From contig NC_079507.1 in assembly GCF_030052815.1 (NCBI RefSeq), positions 51,719,571 through 51,783,570 on the forward strand: a DNA stretch of 64,000 nt, given 5' to 3'. The DNA is from Hevea brasiliensis (taxonomy: Eukaryota > Streptophyta > Magnoliopsida > Malpighiales > Euphorbiaceae). Shown piece by piece: positions 21,058 through 33,102 of this stretch (position 1 is its first letter; every line of letters starts with the position of its first letter). Both the position numbers and the translations under genes were made by a program. The notes under the pieces are model-generated. The model had not been told where the DNA came from. It saw only the letters and a list, made by a program, of their open reading frames with translations, and did no database searches.

Positions 21058-21307
21058 CCCGGGTTTAAGGATTCTAACTGTGAAAATAGCAACTTCCCGT
21101 TAGGTAACCCATCGCTAGGGCACTGGCTCATTTAACTTGGTTGTATTTTATTTCTAAAATTTTTCTAAGATTTTTCTTACTATTATTTGAGTTATTTATG
21201 ACTTCTCACTCTAGTCTAGATATAGTTTCAGACATTCTGGCTATTCAGACCGACATCGGTTATCGGAACAGTAGAATGTACGGAATAACTACAGTGAGGG
21301 TGTTACA
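21058..21307 (-). repeat. Gypsy-B left LTR, second part
   Basis: Resumes CCGGGTTTAAGG just after the TTTCC duplication and ends GAGGGTGTTACA. It matches 26789-27027 of the right LTR. The adjacent internal bases ACTCTTTCCCTCTAATTT are the complement of the polypurine tract. Confidence 0.85.
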
Positions 21308-21377
21308 ACTCTTTCCCTCTAATTTAAATTTCATCATCGAAATTTACCTGATGCAAACAGTTGAGGGAACTGTTGCC

Positions 21378-22480
21378 TCATCGTCTCTTCACTTTCCAAG
21401 TTGCTTCCTCGGTGTTGTGGTGCCTCCAAAGCACTTTCACCGGTGGAATCTGCTTGTTTCTCAGTTCTTTTACTTTCCGAGCCAGGATCCGTATGGGTTC
21501 TTCTTCATATGTCAAATCCAGTTGAATTTCTATCTCTTCCATCCAGATGACATGTGAAGGGCCTGATCTATATCTTCTCAGCATGGATACGTGAAACACA
21601 TTGTGGATCTTGTCCAGCTCTGGTGGTAAAGCTAGCCTGTAGGCCACTGGTCCCACACATTCAATGACTTTATATGGGCCAATGAACCTAGGGCTTAACT
21701 TACCCTTTTTTCCAAACCTCAGTACCTTTTTCCATGGTGATACCTTGAGGAACACTTTGTCGTAAACTACATATTCTATTTCTTTTCTCTTCAGGTCGGC
21801 ATAGGATTTCTGTCTGTTTAAGCCAACCTTTAAATTAGCTTTTATCAGTTTAACCTTCTCCATAGTCTGTTTCATCAGGTTTGGTCCTACTAGCTTGTCT
21901 TCGCCCAATTCAGTCCAACACACTGGGGTTCTACACTTCCTCCCATACAGTGCCTCATACAGAGCCATTTGAATGCTAGCTTTATAGCTATTGTTGTATG
22001 CAAATTCTCCAAGTGGGAGGTATCTATCCAACTTCCCTCAAACTCGATGACACAACTCCTCAGCATATCCTCAAGGACTTGGATTACTCTTTCTGATTGC
22101 CCATCCATCTGAGGATGAAAAAATGTGATAAAGTAGAGTTGTGTGCCTAAGGAATCTTGCAACTTCTTCCAAAATCTCGATGTAAATCTTAGGTCTCGAT
22201 CAGATATAATGGAAATTGAAATTCCATGCAGTTTAACTATCTCACTGATATACAATTCTGCTAGCTTCTCCAGTGAGTAGTCAGTCCTAACTGGCAGAAC
22301 GTGTGCTGATTTCGTCAATCTATCCACTATCACCCATACTGAATCATGCTTCTTCTGGGTGAGAGGTAGACCACTTACAAAATCCATAGTGACCCGGTCC
22401 CATTTCCATTCAGGTATGCTTATTGGCTATAGCAACCCTGATAGAACTTAATGTTCTGCTTTGACTTGCTGACATGTCAA
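21378..22480 (-). pseudogene. Gypsy-B integrase with chromodomain-like tail (frameshifted)
   Basis: The zinc-binding N-terminus (HTSAYAMHPRSTKMYHDLKP, ending CLTCQQVKAEH) and the catalytic core are recognisable. The core has [21 protein letters not shown] and [12 protein letters not shown], which supply the D-D-E triad. It is followed by WVLGRKCRTP-type text ([16 protein letters not shown]), a GPY module (FIGPYKVIE) and the chromodomain-like VKVLWRHHNTEEATW. Two ORFs (22387-21890 and 22031-21378) overlap in different frames, so there is a frameshift near 22030 where CVIEFEGSW should run into [16 protein letters not shown] stop interrupts the linker near 22440. In intact relatives the protein inserts cDNA into heterochromatin. 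Confidence 0.88.
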
Positions 22481-23405
22481 GCATCTAGTTACATAGTCAG
22501 CTATGTCCTGTTTCATACCATGCCACTAGTAGTGAGGTTTCAGATCGTGGTACATTTTTGTGCTTCTCGGGTGCATAGCATAAGCACTAGTATGTGCCTT
22601 TTTCAAAATACTGGTCTTCAATTCCCTATCATCTGGTACACACACTCTTCCTTTGTAGTACAGACACCCATCTACTTTCACCTCATTGTCGGTTTCCTTT
22701 CCTTATGAGATTTTACCCATAATAGCCATCAATTTATTATCTGCCTTCTGCCCATCTTGTATTTGCTATAGCAGGTTTGGCTTCACTTGCAACTCAGCCA
22801 AAATAGTTCCATCTCGAGCCAAGGACAGATGGGCATTCAATGATCTTAACGCTATGATGGACTTTCTGCTCAAGGCATCAACAAATACATTTGTCTTCTC
22901 AGGATGATAATCTATTACACAGTCATAATCTTTCAGGAACTCAATCCATCGCCTTTGTCTAAGGTTGAGCTCCTTCTGGGTTGGTAAATATTTCAGACTT
23001 TTGTGGTCCGTGTATATATAACACTTTTCACCATATAGGTAGTGCCTCCATATCTTCAGTGCGAAGATGATTATTGCAAGTTCTAGATCATGGGTAGGGT
23101 AGTTCTGTTCATGTGGCCTTGGCTACCTAGAAGCATAGGCGACCACTTTCCCCTCTTGCATCAATACACACCCTAGCCCATTATGTGAGGCATCACTGTA
23201 GACCACAAAGTCCTTTCCCTACACTGGCTGTGTTAACACTGGTGCCTCTGTTAACATAGCCTTTAGCCTCTCAAAACTGGCTTGACACTTGTTATTCCAG
23301 TCAAATCTAACATTCTTGTGTAACAACTTGGTCATTGGAGCAGCTATCAGAGAAAATCCCTTTTCAAATCTTCTGTAGTAACCAGCTAGCCCCAAGAAAC
23401 TTCTG
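22481..23405 (-). pseudogene. Gypsy-B RNase H and reverse transcriptase C-terminus
   Basis: Translating the minus strand from 23405 gives FEIRSFLGLAGYYRRFEKGF (the end of gypsy reverse transcriptase), VVYSDASHNGLGCVLMQEGK, a segment with [10 protein letters not shown], and VDALSRKS, i.e. RNase H with its D-E-D residues. Several stops occur (for example after TQPV and VVAYAS). The reverse transcriptase palm and fingers with the YxDD box are missing. Confidence 0.85.
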
Positions 23406-23883
23406 ATCTCAAACTGATAAATTCTCTTCTTCTTTCCTCTAAGTATACATTGCCCATATATTTTTTTCTGAACTCAGTGAGGAAGAAATCCCAAGAAATA
23501 TGATTGGGCTGCACCTCACTGGATACTGTGTCCCACCACTGATAGGCATCATCTTGGAGCAGGGACATAGCACCCTCCAGGTTCTGCTCTGGGGTGCAGT
23601 GGAGTTGCTTCAGTACCCTTATGGTTTGGTTTAGCTAATTCTCAACTACCACCGAGTCATCTTCTTTCTTACCCATAAAATCCACAGCTCCAAATTTTCT
23701 GAGCTTTTCTAAATGTGACTTCTGTTGTGGAGGTGGTGGCGGTAGTATAACTCCAGCCATTTGTCTAAAAAACTAGGCCATTTGCTGAAACATAGCCTGT
23801 AGAGGCTGTACAAGCACCTCTGGTGCTGGTGGAGCATGACTCTCCACCTCCTCATCAACTGCTCTCTGTGATGTGGGTTTCAT
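23406..23883 (-). pseudogene. Gypsy-B gag, N-terminal part fused to pol by a deletion
   Basis: The minus-strand ATG at 23883-23881 starts MKPTSQRAVDEEVESHAPPA, close to the gypsy-A Gag start. It continues through AVDFMGKKEDDS, LHCTPEQNLEGAMSLLQDDA and FFLTEFRKKYMGNVYLEERR. It then runs directly into the EIRSFLGLAGYY motif of reverse transcriptase. The gag C-terminus, zinc knuckle, protease and most of reverse transcriptase are deleted. Stops after QMA and VVVEN also break the frame. Confidence 0.85.
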
Positions 23884-24010
23884 ATCCTAATCAAAATGAG
23901 AAAATAAACAGATCTGCATTAGTGTTACTTCGACTCTTACAAATACAATGCATGGTATGGACTCTATCTAGACTCAGAAACGCACTAAACTGCGCTCTGA
24001 TACCACTAAA

Positions 24011-27000
24011 TGTGACACCCCTTACCCGTCTATAGTATAGCCAATTAAGATATGTCACACAGTGTGCCGAAGCAATAAATCTTATTTTATTACAATTTAC
24101 CCTTTTCTTAATTTATTTATTTATCACAAAGTGAAATTTATGTCATTTAATTTATTTATTGAAATTTTGAATTAATTTAAGATTCTAAAAATTTTACAGA
24201 AAATTCGGCAGAGTGCCGACTAAAAATGAAGAAAACAGTTCTTCGGACCCTGTAGAAAATACTTCTAATTATTGTTCAAATCCACAACTCCAAATATGTC
24301 ATCATTTCTCAATAAATTTCTCATCAAATTCTCAACAATTCCTTAATTTATCATTCATTCATTTCATATCAAAATCATACTCAGATTATGAATAAATACT
24401 CAAATTTTATCCATAAACACAAATTTATAGATAATCACATTAATACAAAATTACATTACAGAAGTTTTAAATATACATAATAAAATAAAAGTTTAATTAC
24501 AAAGTTTATAAAAATTACAAAATACAAAATGTAACCTAAGCATTGTAGCCTGAGAAGTGACACAGGACACTCGCAGATCTGATCCTCACCCGGACTGAGG
24601 TCTATTGGGATCACGCTCTGTATCTCCAGTACCTACGCGTGGTAAAAGCAACGTGCTAAGCAATATTACTTAGTGGTGCCAATAATAAAATAAAAAAAAC
24701 TAAAAAGAAATAAACATGCAGTGTATATATTGATTTCTCATACGAATAAATTTTTGGTAATTATCTGTAGTATTATTTATTTGGTACTTTTTACTTTAAT
24801 ACTTTATTAAAATTTATCAATATTTATTTTTTGTTGTCCAAGTAACCTATACCAGTGACTGAACTGGATAAACAGGTAAACTGGCACTGGGTACCAAGTA
24901 CCTCGGGCCGTCACACCATCGGTTACATAGTGTCTCTCGATGTGCAACAGAACAGCTAACAAGCTATAATAAATATTAAGCACAAGGCCAAGTATCACAA
25001 TAAGGTCCGAATGGCTAAAAGCCATAAAATCACAGAATAACCATTTAAGCCATGAATTACAGAATGGCATAATGCCATATGCAGTATTGCTAACAGAACC
25101 CTATTAGCATGCCAACCTATCCAAACCAATCACACTAGGCCTACTAGGGAATGTTACACTTTTAAATTTTACAATTCTTTGAAATTGAAGTTTAAATGTT
25201 ACTATTCATTTCATTAGTCAACTAAAATATTGACTTTTTCATAGACAATAGGTATATTGATTCTAATATCCCCAAAGTACCACATTTTGCATCCTAAAGT
25301 TGTTGGTATTGGTTGCCAATATCATTTCAAAGCTTAGTGTTGGTTATTTATAATTTTCAGATTTCAAGCACTAAGTTTTTTGTTTCATTGGTCATTTGTA
25401 TAGTAGGAATTTGACATAATTATCTTCACAAAAGTTGTTTCTTTATGTGTCTTCTTTAATTCCCTTTTTGAATCACTCCATTTGAAGTTTTCTAGCTCAA
25501 GATATGCCAATTTGAACAAGGCTGGTCGGATTGGTATCTGCCCAGAATTTCTGGGTAGAATCCAATTCTGCTAGATTTGGTAGCTCAATTTTGACCAATA
25601 ATTTCATTTCGTTAAGTCCAGAATTAGAGTTTGTGTTCTACATGAAAGTTGTTCTAAATTGTCTAAGCTTTTCATTGATATAAATTCCAGGTCAACTGGA
25701 CCTTTTTACATTGAGTTATGACTAAATGAATAAACACTATTCATTTGGTTATTTTGCCCAAGCAGAATGAATGGTACCCAGATTTGGTCAATTTTTAGGT
25801 CAGTCTATTGTGGTTTTCTGAGCAGAGTTCCTCCATCAAAGTTGTGCCATTATGTATCTAATTTCATGTCCAATTGGCCTTGTACTAATTAAACCTACCC
25901 AACTCCAATTATAGCTGTCCAAAACTATTGGAGTCACACCCAGTCCTGCAGGTCACACTAGGCAGCATACCTAACTTCAATTCCCATGGCACAAATCACT
26001 TCACTTCCTAATCACACATAGCCAAATGGTCACTAATTGACCATTAGAACTTCCTTTCACCAGTATATGAGCAAAATCTCAAATTTATGCCCCAAACCCT
26101 AACTCTAACCATTTCAATTCTTCAAACACATAAATCAATGGATCAATTCATACTCCCAATGATGCATACATAAAGTTTAAAGGATTAATTGACACTAACC
26201 TTAAATGAAGTCACTTCTAAGCTTGCTAAACCTCACTTTTTATTCTTCTAATTGCTGCCTCATGCTTGCTTTAGTGGCAGGGATAAATTTTTGTGAAGAG
26301 AGGATGAGATTTTAAGGTGAATTGGAGTGGGGTTGAAAGCTTAATGAAGCTTTAATGGTGGATTGAGGTTGCTGGGCTATGGGAGGAAGAAGAGTGCAGT
26401 TTTTCTTTTTAATTTTCTACCCATTTTACTCTTTTAATTGAGTTTATAAACATGTGTCACAATGTGATTGGGTAGAAGTGTTTTAATGACATCATAGTGA
26501 TGTCAAATTTCTAATTTAATTCATTTTCTTTTCTACTCATTTTCAATTAAATTTTTAGCAATTTTTATTCATTTTTTATGTCATAATAATTATTTATTTA
26601 ACTGGACAAGTTAGCCAAAAATTATCTCTGAAGACGAAATGACCAAAATGCCCTCCGTTTGGCTTATTAAGCCAAAATCATCTGTACCAATCTAAAAATT
26701 TTTCTAAGTATTTTCTTAGCATTCTAATGCTATCGAAACCTCAATGACTCTTCTCTGGAATCTCAAAAATTATTTCACAAATTTTTCCTCCCGGTTTAAG
26801 GCTTCTAGCTGTGAAAACAGCAACTTCTCGTTAGGTTACCCATCGCTAGGGCACCGACTCATTTAACTTGATTGTATTTTATTTCTAAAATTTTTCTTAC
26901 TATTATTTGAGTTATTTATGACTCCTCACTCTAGTCTAGATATAGTTCCAGACATTCTGGTTATCCGGAATGACACCGGTCACCAGAACAGTAGAATGTA

Positions 27001-27027
27001 CAGAATGGCTATAATGAGGGTGTTACA
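24011..27027 (-). repeat. Gypsy-B right LTR (3017 bp; 5' LTR in element orientation)
   Basis: Starts TGTGACACCCCTTACCCGTC and ends AATGAGGGTGTTACA. Uninterrupted counterpart of the left LTR. Contains the GCTAAGCAATATTACTTAG hairpin at 24655-24673 and repeated AAAGTTGT modules at 25431, 25645 and 25838. Confidence 0.9.
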
Positions 27028-27032
27028 CTTAT

Positions 27033-27748
27033 CTTTCTATGATGGAAGACCATTTTTTATGATTTAAATGGAGCTTGACACTTGGCTCCATAAGATTAAG
27101 TCAACCAAAAAGCAAGATGAGATCTTGTGGTGACATGTGGCAAGAATAAGTAAAGTTTAACTTTACTATAAAAGGGGAAAAGGAAGAAAGAGAATTCATT
27201 CTCTTCTTCTTCTTCAAAGCGGATGGCAACCTTGGCTCTCCCCTCTCTCTTCATTTGTTCATTTTAATTCAAGAAGAAATCCTTGATCTTCTTTGAATTA
27301 AAATTGCTAGAAAAGGTTTCTAGTACCCAAAACATCCATATACCTTTCATCAAAGCAAAAATCCCATCTCCAAGTGGTTGTAAAAGCTTGAGAAGCAAAC
27401 TTTGGGGCTGCCATTACTACCATTAGTGTGTGCTTGTGGTGGACAAGTTAGAGGGACTACAATTGGGGTCCTAGAGGCATCAAAAGTAAGAGGGATTCAT
27501 TGATTGTGCACTTGGAGGTTAGTAATTAAAAACTCCTCTTTTAGTTAGGGTTTAATTAAATTAAATGTTAATTCACAATCTTTAACAGCATATGAAAATT
27601 TAAGGCATGCTAAAATGTGTTTTGGTATGCAATTGGGCATTGGAAATTGATTAGGCACATAACTCATCAAGCATGTGGCATGTAATCCTAGATTAATTTT
27701 TGAAATTCAAGCTCCTAATGCCCTTTAATCCATGCTTCCACTCCTTCA
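27033..27748 (+). repeat. Right arm of the solo LTR with a TATA-type promoter
   Basis: Resumes after the CTTAT duplication. TTACTATAAAAGGGGAAAAGG at about 27171-27191 is a good TATA box, followed by CTTCTTCTTCTTC, like a plant transcription start region. Repeated ACATGTGGCA and GACACTTGGC words lie just upstream and also occur in the left arm near 10335. The arm ends CACTCCTTCA before the ACATG duplication. Confidence 0.65.
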
Positions 27749-27753
27749 ACATG

Positions 27754-28557
27754 AATGTGCCTGAAGTTGGAGATACAGCCCAACACGTGAAGGACCGTGA
27801 GGCATATGATGCTTGGAAGGAAAAAATTCCCTTACTCGAATTACGTTATTGAGTAGCATTGATGATGATATCATGCGGGAATTTAGGAAGTAGGAAGTAT
27901 AACCTAGCAAAGAACATGTGGTCTGCATTAAAGGAAAAATTTGGAGGCACGTCGATTGCCAAATTGAGGGCTCTCACAATCAAGTTTGACACATACAAGA
28001 AATGCCCTAAACATAATATGAAAAAACATATGAGGGTGATGTTAGATATGGTGAATGAGCTTAAAGATGCTAGTCATACTCTTACTCATGAACAATAAGT
28101 CCAAGCTGTGATGCGTTCTGTACCTAATAGTTGGGAACCTATGAAAATGCATTTGACTTATAATGTTAACATAAAAAATCTAGAAGATGTTATTCGCTAC
28201 CTTGAGTTAGAAGAGGAATGCATTGGTTCTGACAAGTCAGGTACTAATGTGTACATGGCGAGTTCTGGCTCACAAGGTTCTAAGGGACAAAAGCGAAATA
28301 AAAAAGGTGGGCCCAAACAAGGGAAAGGTAAAGGATTTGCCAATAACAAGCCTAAGTATAACCATTCTGGAAAAGGGAAAGGTCCCTTTAAGAAGAAAAA
28401 GAAAAATGTTGCTAAGGTGAAATGCTACAACTGTGGAAATAAAGGCAATTTTGCAAGAGATTACACTAAGCCTGGAAAGGTAAATGACCTTTTTACTAAT
28501 ATAAGTGTCATTAATGTTTCCAGTTCTATTTTTCTTACTGAATCTAATCCTTTGTAG
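27754..28557 (+). pseudogene. Copia-1 gag, remaining part
   Basis: Continues with VPEVGDTAQHVKDREAYDAW. A frameshift follows in the WKEK-LTRITLL region, then a 7-bp tandem duplication (AGGAAGT twice, 27885-27898) that shifts frame inside MREFRKYNLA. The capsid text (MWSALKEKFGGTSIAKLRAL) runs to a stop at 28096 and continues in the next ORF. The zinc knuckle is CYNCGNKGNFARDY: the usual His and last Cys are replaced by Asn and Tyr, so the finger cannot be normal. Confidence 0.88.
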
Positions 28558-29500
28558 ACTATAGACTCAGGTACAATAGACCATATAGCAAAGGACAGGG
28601 ATGCCTTCGTGGAGTTTTGGCATCTTCCAAATGGAGCAAAGTGGATTTTTGTAGGAAACAACTCTAAAGTAAAGGTGAAAGGGATTGACACTTGCAAGTT
28701 GGTCATGCATGATGGTTGAACTCTTTTCCTACATGATGTGTTATATGCTCAAGAAATGCATTGAAATTTATTATCAATATTGGTTTTGCTTAAGCATGGT
28801 TTCGCTTAAGCATGGTTTCAATTTGAACTTTCATGAAAATGAGGTTAACTTGTCTTTGGGAACAAGTTTTATGGTTCTGGTTTTTTCTTAAATGGTTTTA
28901 TTTTCTTGGATATAATTCATGACATAAATAATCATGTGTGTTTTTTCTTACATACATCTTCCGTTAATAATATGGGTGATGTGACTACTTAGCATGCTAG
29001 AGTTCGTCAGTTTGGCCAACAAAGAATGCAAAGATTAGCTAAAGAAGGCTTAATAGATAATGTTAGTAAGGTGGAATTGTCCACTTGTGAACATTACTTA
29101 GCTGAAAAAACAGCAAGAAAACCTTTTGGGAAAGGACTTAGAGCTAATTATCCATTATAGTTAATTCATTCTGATATTTGTGGTCTAATGAATGTGAGAG
29201 CCAGGCACGGGGCATATTACTTCAGCACATTTATAGATGACTACTTTCGTTTTGGTTATGTCTATTTGATTTCTCATAAATTCGAAGTTTTGAGTTGCTT
29301 CATAAAATACTTAAATCTTGTTGAAAATCAATAAGATAGGAAAGTTAAGGCTTTAAGAGATCAAAGAAGAGAGTATCTATCAGATCATTTCAAAGAATCA
29401 TGTGATGAAAAAGGAATAGAAAGACAATTGACTATTCTTGGTACTCCTTAACATAATGGTGTAGCAGGGAAGGAATATTCAGAACAATCCAAGGAATATG
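28558..29500 (+). pseudogene. Copia-1 protease and truncated integrase
   Basis: Protease: IDSGTIDHIAKDRDAFVEF keeps the D-S-G active-site triplet. GAG-pre-integrase and integrase: STCEHYLAEKTARKPFGKG, IHSDICGLMNVRARHGAYYF and FIDDYFRFGYVYLISHK. Then KALRDQRREYLSDHFKE, where the usual RTDRG is altered so the second catalytic Asp is not in its normal motif, and GIERQLTILGTP-stop-HNGVAGKE. Soon after this the integrase stops matching, and the rest up to the domain before reverse transcriptase is deleted. Several stops are Gln codons turned to TAA or TAG. Confidence 0.85.
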
Positions 29501-31454
29501 TGTTCGATGGAGAGCAAGACAATGGATATGTAACTGAGTTCAAATCATGAAATGTTACATTCTTAAAGAATGAATTCCCTAAGCAAAGGGAGATAAGACA
29601 AAACTTTTCTTTATATGAGACTCAAGATCAAGATATTTTGGCAATACCAAGTCAACTTGAATCACTTGCAAGTGGGAGTAATATGAGCAATGATGATTTA
29701 GTTGCAAATGACGCTCAATTAAATCCTGAAGTGACTCCACCAATGATTCTTGATTTGAGTGGCAGTACCATAAACATTGATGATTTAACGTATCAATCTT
29801 AGCTCTGCCAATCGAGTCAAAAGAGCATTCCCTGTCGTCATTTTAAGATTTAAGGGGAAACATTTATAGTTACTCTAGATGATGAAAAGCCTAGAAATGT
29901 AAATGAAGCTCTTACATGCCCAACTAAGGAAAAGTGGATTAAAACAATGGAAGAAGAGATAGAGTCTATGAAATCAAACCGAGTCTGGGAACTGGTAGAT
30001 TTACCAATGGGACGTAAGGCTATTGGGAACAAATGGGTTCTCAAATTTAAGCATAAAGTTGATGGAAGTATCAAAAGATACAAAGCTTGTTTAGTGGCTA
30101 AGGGGTATACACAATAAGAAGGGATAGACTGTGAGGAGACTTTTGCACCTGTTGTACATTTTACCTCAATAAGATTAATTTTAGCTATTATGGCTAATTT
30201 GGACCTTGAATTATATCAAATGGATGTAAAAACTACTTTTCTCAATAGAGAATTAGAAGAGGAAATCTATATGCAATAGCCTATAGGATTTATAAAAGAA
30301 GACCAAAAGCATAAATTGTGCCGATTTTTGAGGTCGATTTATGGTCTAAAATAATCTTTAAGGCAGTGGTATATTAGATTTCTTAAGGCAACTATGTCAT
30401 ATGGTTTCACTATGATTGATGAAGATCATTGTGTATATAGTAAAAGACTCAAAGACAAATTTGCAATCTTATCATTGTATGTAGATGATAAACTAATAGC
30501 CAGAAATGATAAGGAATATCTCAATTCTATCATAGGATGATTGTCATCTAATTTTGAGATGAAAGACATGGGTGAGGCTGCATATATCCTTGAAGTAAAG
30601 ATTTTAAGGGATCGCTCTAAGAGGTTACTGTCTCTTACTAAAAAATCATACATCAAGAAAATTTTTAAGCGATTTCATATGCAAGATTGCAACCCAATAG
30701 ATACACCCATTTGAAAAGGCGAGGTTTTGAGCCGTAGGTTATGTCCTAAGACTCCATAGGAAAGTGAGAAAATGAAGAATATTCTTTATGCCAGTGCGAT
30801 TGGATGTCTTATGTATGCAATGATGCATACAAGACCAAACATTTGCTATGTGATGGGCATGGTGAATAGATATCAGTCTGACCTAGGACAAGCACACTGG
30901 AAAGCAGTGAAGAGGATACTAAGGTATCTCAAGGGCATAGTTGATTACTCATTATGTTATCGAGGGAAAAGTTTGCAACTTTAGAGGCTACACCGATGTT
31001 GATTGGGGAGGAGATTTAGATGAGAGAAAATCTACCTCAGGATTTGCTTTCTTACTAAATGATGTTGCTATATCATAGAGCAGTAAAAAAGCAATCTTGT
31101 ATAGCCCTTTCTATTATGGAAGCAAAGTTTGTTGCATTCTCAACTGTCATACAAGAAGGTATTTGGTTAAAACAATTTCTCATTCACTTAGGTGTGTTTG
31201 AAATTGCTGTAGAACCAATGATACTATACAGTGATAGTCAAGCAACAATAGCCTACACTAAAAATTCTAAGTATCATGGAAAAATCAAACATATAGACAT
31301 AAAATATAATTTTGTCAGAGATATGGTTACACAGAAGGAAGTGAATATTAAGTACATTTCTACACAAGAAATGGTAGCAGATCCATTTACCAATCCTATT
31401 CCTAAAGAATCTTTTTATAGGCATATAAAGTTCTTGGGTTTGTGTAGAATTTAA
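29501..31454 (+). pseudogene. Copia-1 reverse transcriptase and RNase H
   Basis: From about 29890 the frame gives NEALTCPTKEKWIKTMEEEI, GNKWVLKFKHKVDGSIKRYK, LVAKGYTQ, FAPVVHFTSIRLILAIMA and QMDVKTTFLNRELEEEIYMQ. The YVDD box is at 30478-30489. GEAAYILEVKILRDRSKRLL and SAIGCLMYAMMHTRPNICYV follow. RNase H follows in a shifted frame (KKQSCIALSIMEAKFVAFST, then ILYSDSQATIAYTKNSKYHG) and ends at 31454. At least six in-frame stops and one frameshift disable it. Confidence 0.9.
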
Positions 31455-31570
31455 TGTACTTTCTTTTATTAAGAGTTTCCTAAAAGATATTCACTTGCAT
31501 GACATTACTATAGATAATGTTATTTGATTCCTTATTACATTAGTTGTGAAAATATACACCTATATATATG

Positions 31571-31623
<53 letters not shown>

Positions 31624-32558
31624 AGTACATAAATTAAAAGTAGAATATATTGAACAGATAAAAGGTTTGGCTTTCTCACATAGGCAATCACCTCTATTAA
31701 GTAAGTGGCATATAGAGATGAGATAGTTATAAGTTACATTATTTGAGAGATAATGTTAAAGAGCTCAAACCTATAACAAAGAATGTCAACTCAGAGAATG
31801 AGGAAGAGTGTCATTGTAATAAATTGCATTGACTATATATTATTGAGTTAGGTTATCTATTTAAAGATTTCGGATGCAAGTTTCAATAAAATTAAGAGTA
31901 GAGTAAGGGAACTTAAAGGTAAATATTGAGAGTGTTTGAACTATCATCTATATGATATTTTTGACATATGCTCCATGGGAAAGGAGAAAATATCGTAGCA
32001 TGTGATTCATACTACATGTGTTAGTGACCAATAAAGGAAATTTAAGTTGTGATCTCTACTTGTCATTATGTAAGACCTTAAAGATTAAAAGTAATCATTC
32101 TTAATAAGTACCCTCATGACTCTTATCTGTTTTTTGAAGCTTAGTTCAATGATCACTATCTTAGAGTGTTGTCGAAGGACTACGTAAAATTCGGTCTAAC
32201 GGGGCATTTCTAGAAAAGCGAGTTGAATTGGGATTGAAAGAATTGGGAGAAGAGAAAGGTCATTTCAAATTATCACATTAGTCTGTGTTCATTAACTAGT
32301 CAATTATGTTTAATAATATAATTATAAACTCATGATATTCATTTGAGATTGATAGAGATATCAATGTGATAAATGATCTATGTACTGCATACTAAATCTA
32401 CTCTAAACTCAATAAAATCGAGATGTTATATTATCCTAACAAATGTATAGCATTGAACTCTCGAAAAATATGTACTAGCCACACGTTCTATTTGTTAAGT
32501 ATAAATACAGTAATGATTAGAAGAGAGAAAGTTGGTCCTATTGTGTGTAAGTGAGAGA
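31455..32558 (+). other. Copia-1 3' non-coding region
   Basis: No ORF. A compound (TA)n(TG)n microsatellite occupies about 31558-31620. The last bases before the right LTR (AAGTGAGAGA) are a weak polypurine tract. Confidence 0.6.
31558..31620. repeat. (TA)n(TG)n compound microsatellite
   Basis: ATATATATGTATATATATAT is followed by about 17 TG units. Alternating purine-pyrimidine DNA of this kind can adopt Z-form. Confidence 0.95.
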
Positions 32559-33102
32559 TGTAGAATATAGTCCACCCATGATAGGTCCAAGCCCATATTT
32601 ACAGGTCTAATTATAAACTTAAAATATAGACCCAATAACCCATTGATTTAATACTTATTGTGTGTTGAAAATTCAAATGGTTACTAATATGGTATAATAC
32701 CAGTATCAATTATTATTATTATATGGGTTACAATAATTATAAGGTTATTTGATTGTGGTATTAAGTGATTGTTTCCATAATCGAAAATGGAAAGATGAAA
32801 TATCTGTGTGATTATAAGGCTATTCAATGTAGTACATAATGGGTTAGAAAATAGAAAAGAATATACAAAGTTTTTTTACTTTTACGTGAAAGTGATTGTG
32901 GAAGTGGACTGTTTATTCCTTCTTTCTATGTTCTCGGAGGATCATAGCAGTTAAAAAAAAAAAGAGGTATATTTAGATTGTAAAATCTACATATATAGTT
33001 CATCTATTATGATGTGATTATATATGTGGCTATATGATATAAGTAAAGTTGTGTTTTTTATACATGTATAAGTGTATAAATCTTGATTTTAATATTTCGA
33101 CA
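32559..33102 (+). repeat. Copia-1 right LTR (544 bp)
   Basis: Starts TGTAGAATATAGTCCACCC and ends AATATTTCGACA, followed by the GTTTA duplication. About 36 bases longer than the left copy because of small indels, for example near 32840 and an A-run near 32950. Confidence 0.88.

Larger units (their letters stand above)
10391..27027 (-). mobile_element. Gypsy-B: Tekay/Del-type chromovirus, minus strand, internally deleted and nested
   Basis: The LTRs are about 3.0 kb: 10391-13193 joined to 21058-21307 on the left, and 24011-27027 on the right. The internal region 21308-24010 reads on the minus strand as gag (truncated), then RNase H, integrase and a chromodomain-like tail. The gag-pol order and the integrase C-terminus place it in Ty3/gypsy. 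The tail (IRILARKVKELRNKQIPPVK, then VLWRHHNTEEATW) is the chromodomain type of the Tekay/Del lineage, and long LTRs are usual there. The left LTR is split by gypsy-A plus Cassandra. Many LTR differences are C/T or G/A transitions. Confidence 0.88.
8991..27748 (+). mobile_element. Solo LTR (~2.1 kb) inserted in copia-1 gag, itself split by gypsy-B
   Basis: The left arm is 8991-10390 (starts TGTTAGTAGTATGCTC) and the right arm is 27033-27748 (ends CACTCCTTCA). Together they make about 2.1 kb with TG...CA ends and a 5-bp target duplication with one mismatch. No primer-binding site, polypurine tract or genes occur in the two arms, so it reads as a solo LTR left by LTR-LTR recombination. The right arm has a TATA-type promoter at 27172. 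The parent family is not identified and no second copy is present in the window. Confidence 0.65.
6164..33102 (+). mobile_element. Copia-1: old Ty1/copia retrotransposon enlarged to 27 kb by nested insertions
   Basis: Bounded by LTRs at 6164-6671 and 32559-33102 and by the 5-bp duplication GTTTA. The plus-strand order is LTR, primer-binding site, long leader, gag start (8850-8990), a nested block (8991-27753), the rest of gag, protease, partial integrase, reverse transcriptase, RNase H and LTR, which is copia order. Without nested DNA the element is about 8.2 kb. The coding part carries many stops and a large integrase deletion, so it cannot be autonomous. Nine differences in the first 87 LTR positions mark it as the oldest layer here. 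It ends 515 bases upstream of the FLOE-like start codon. Confidence 0.9.
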
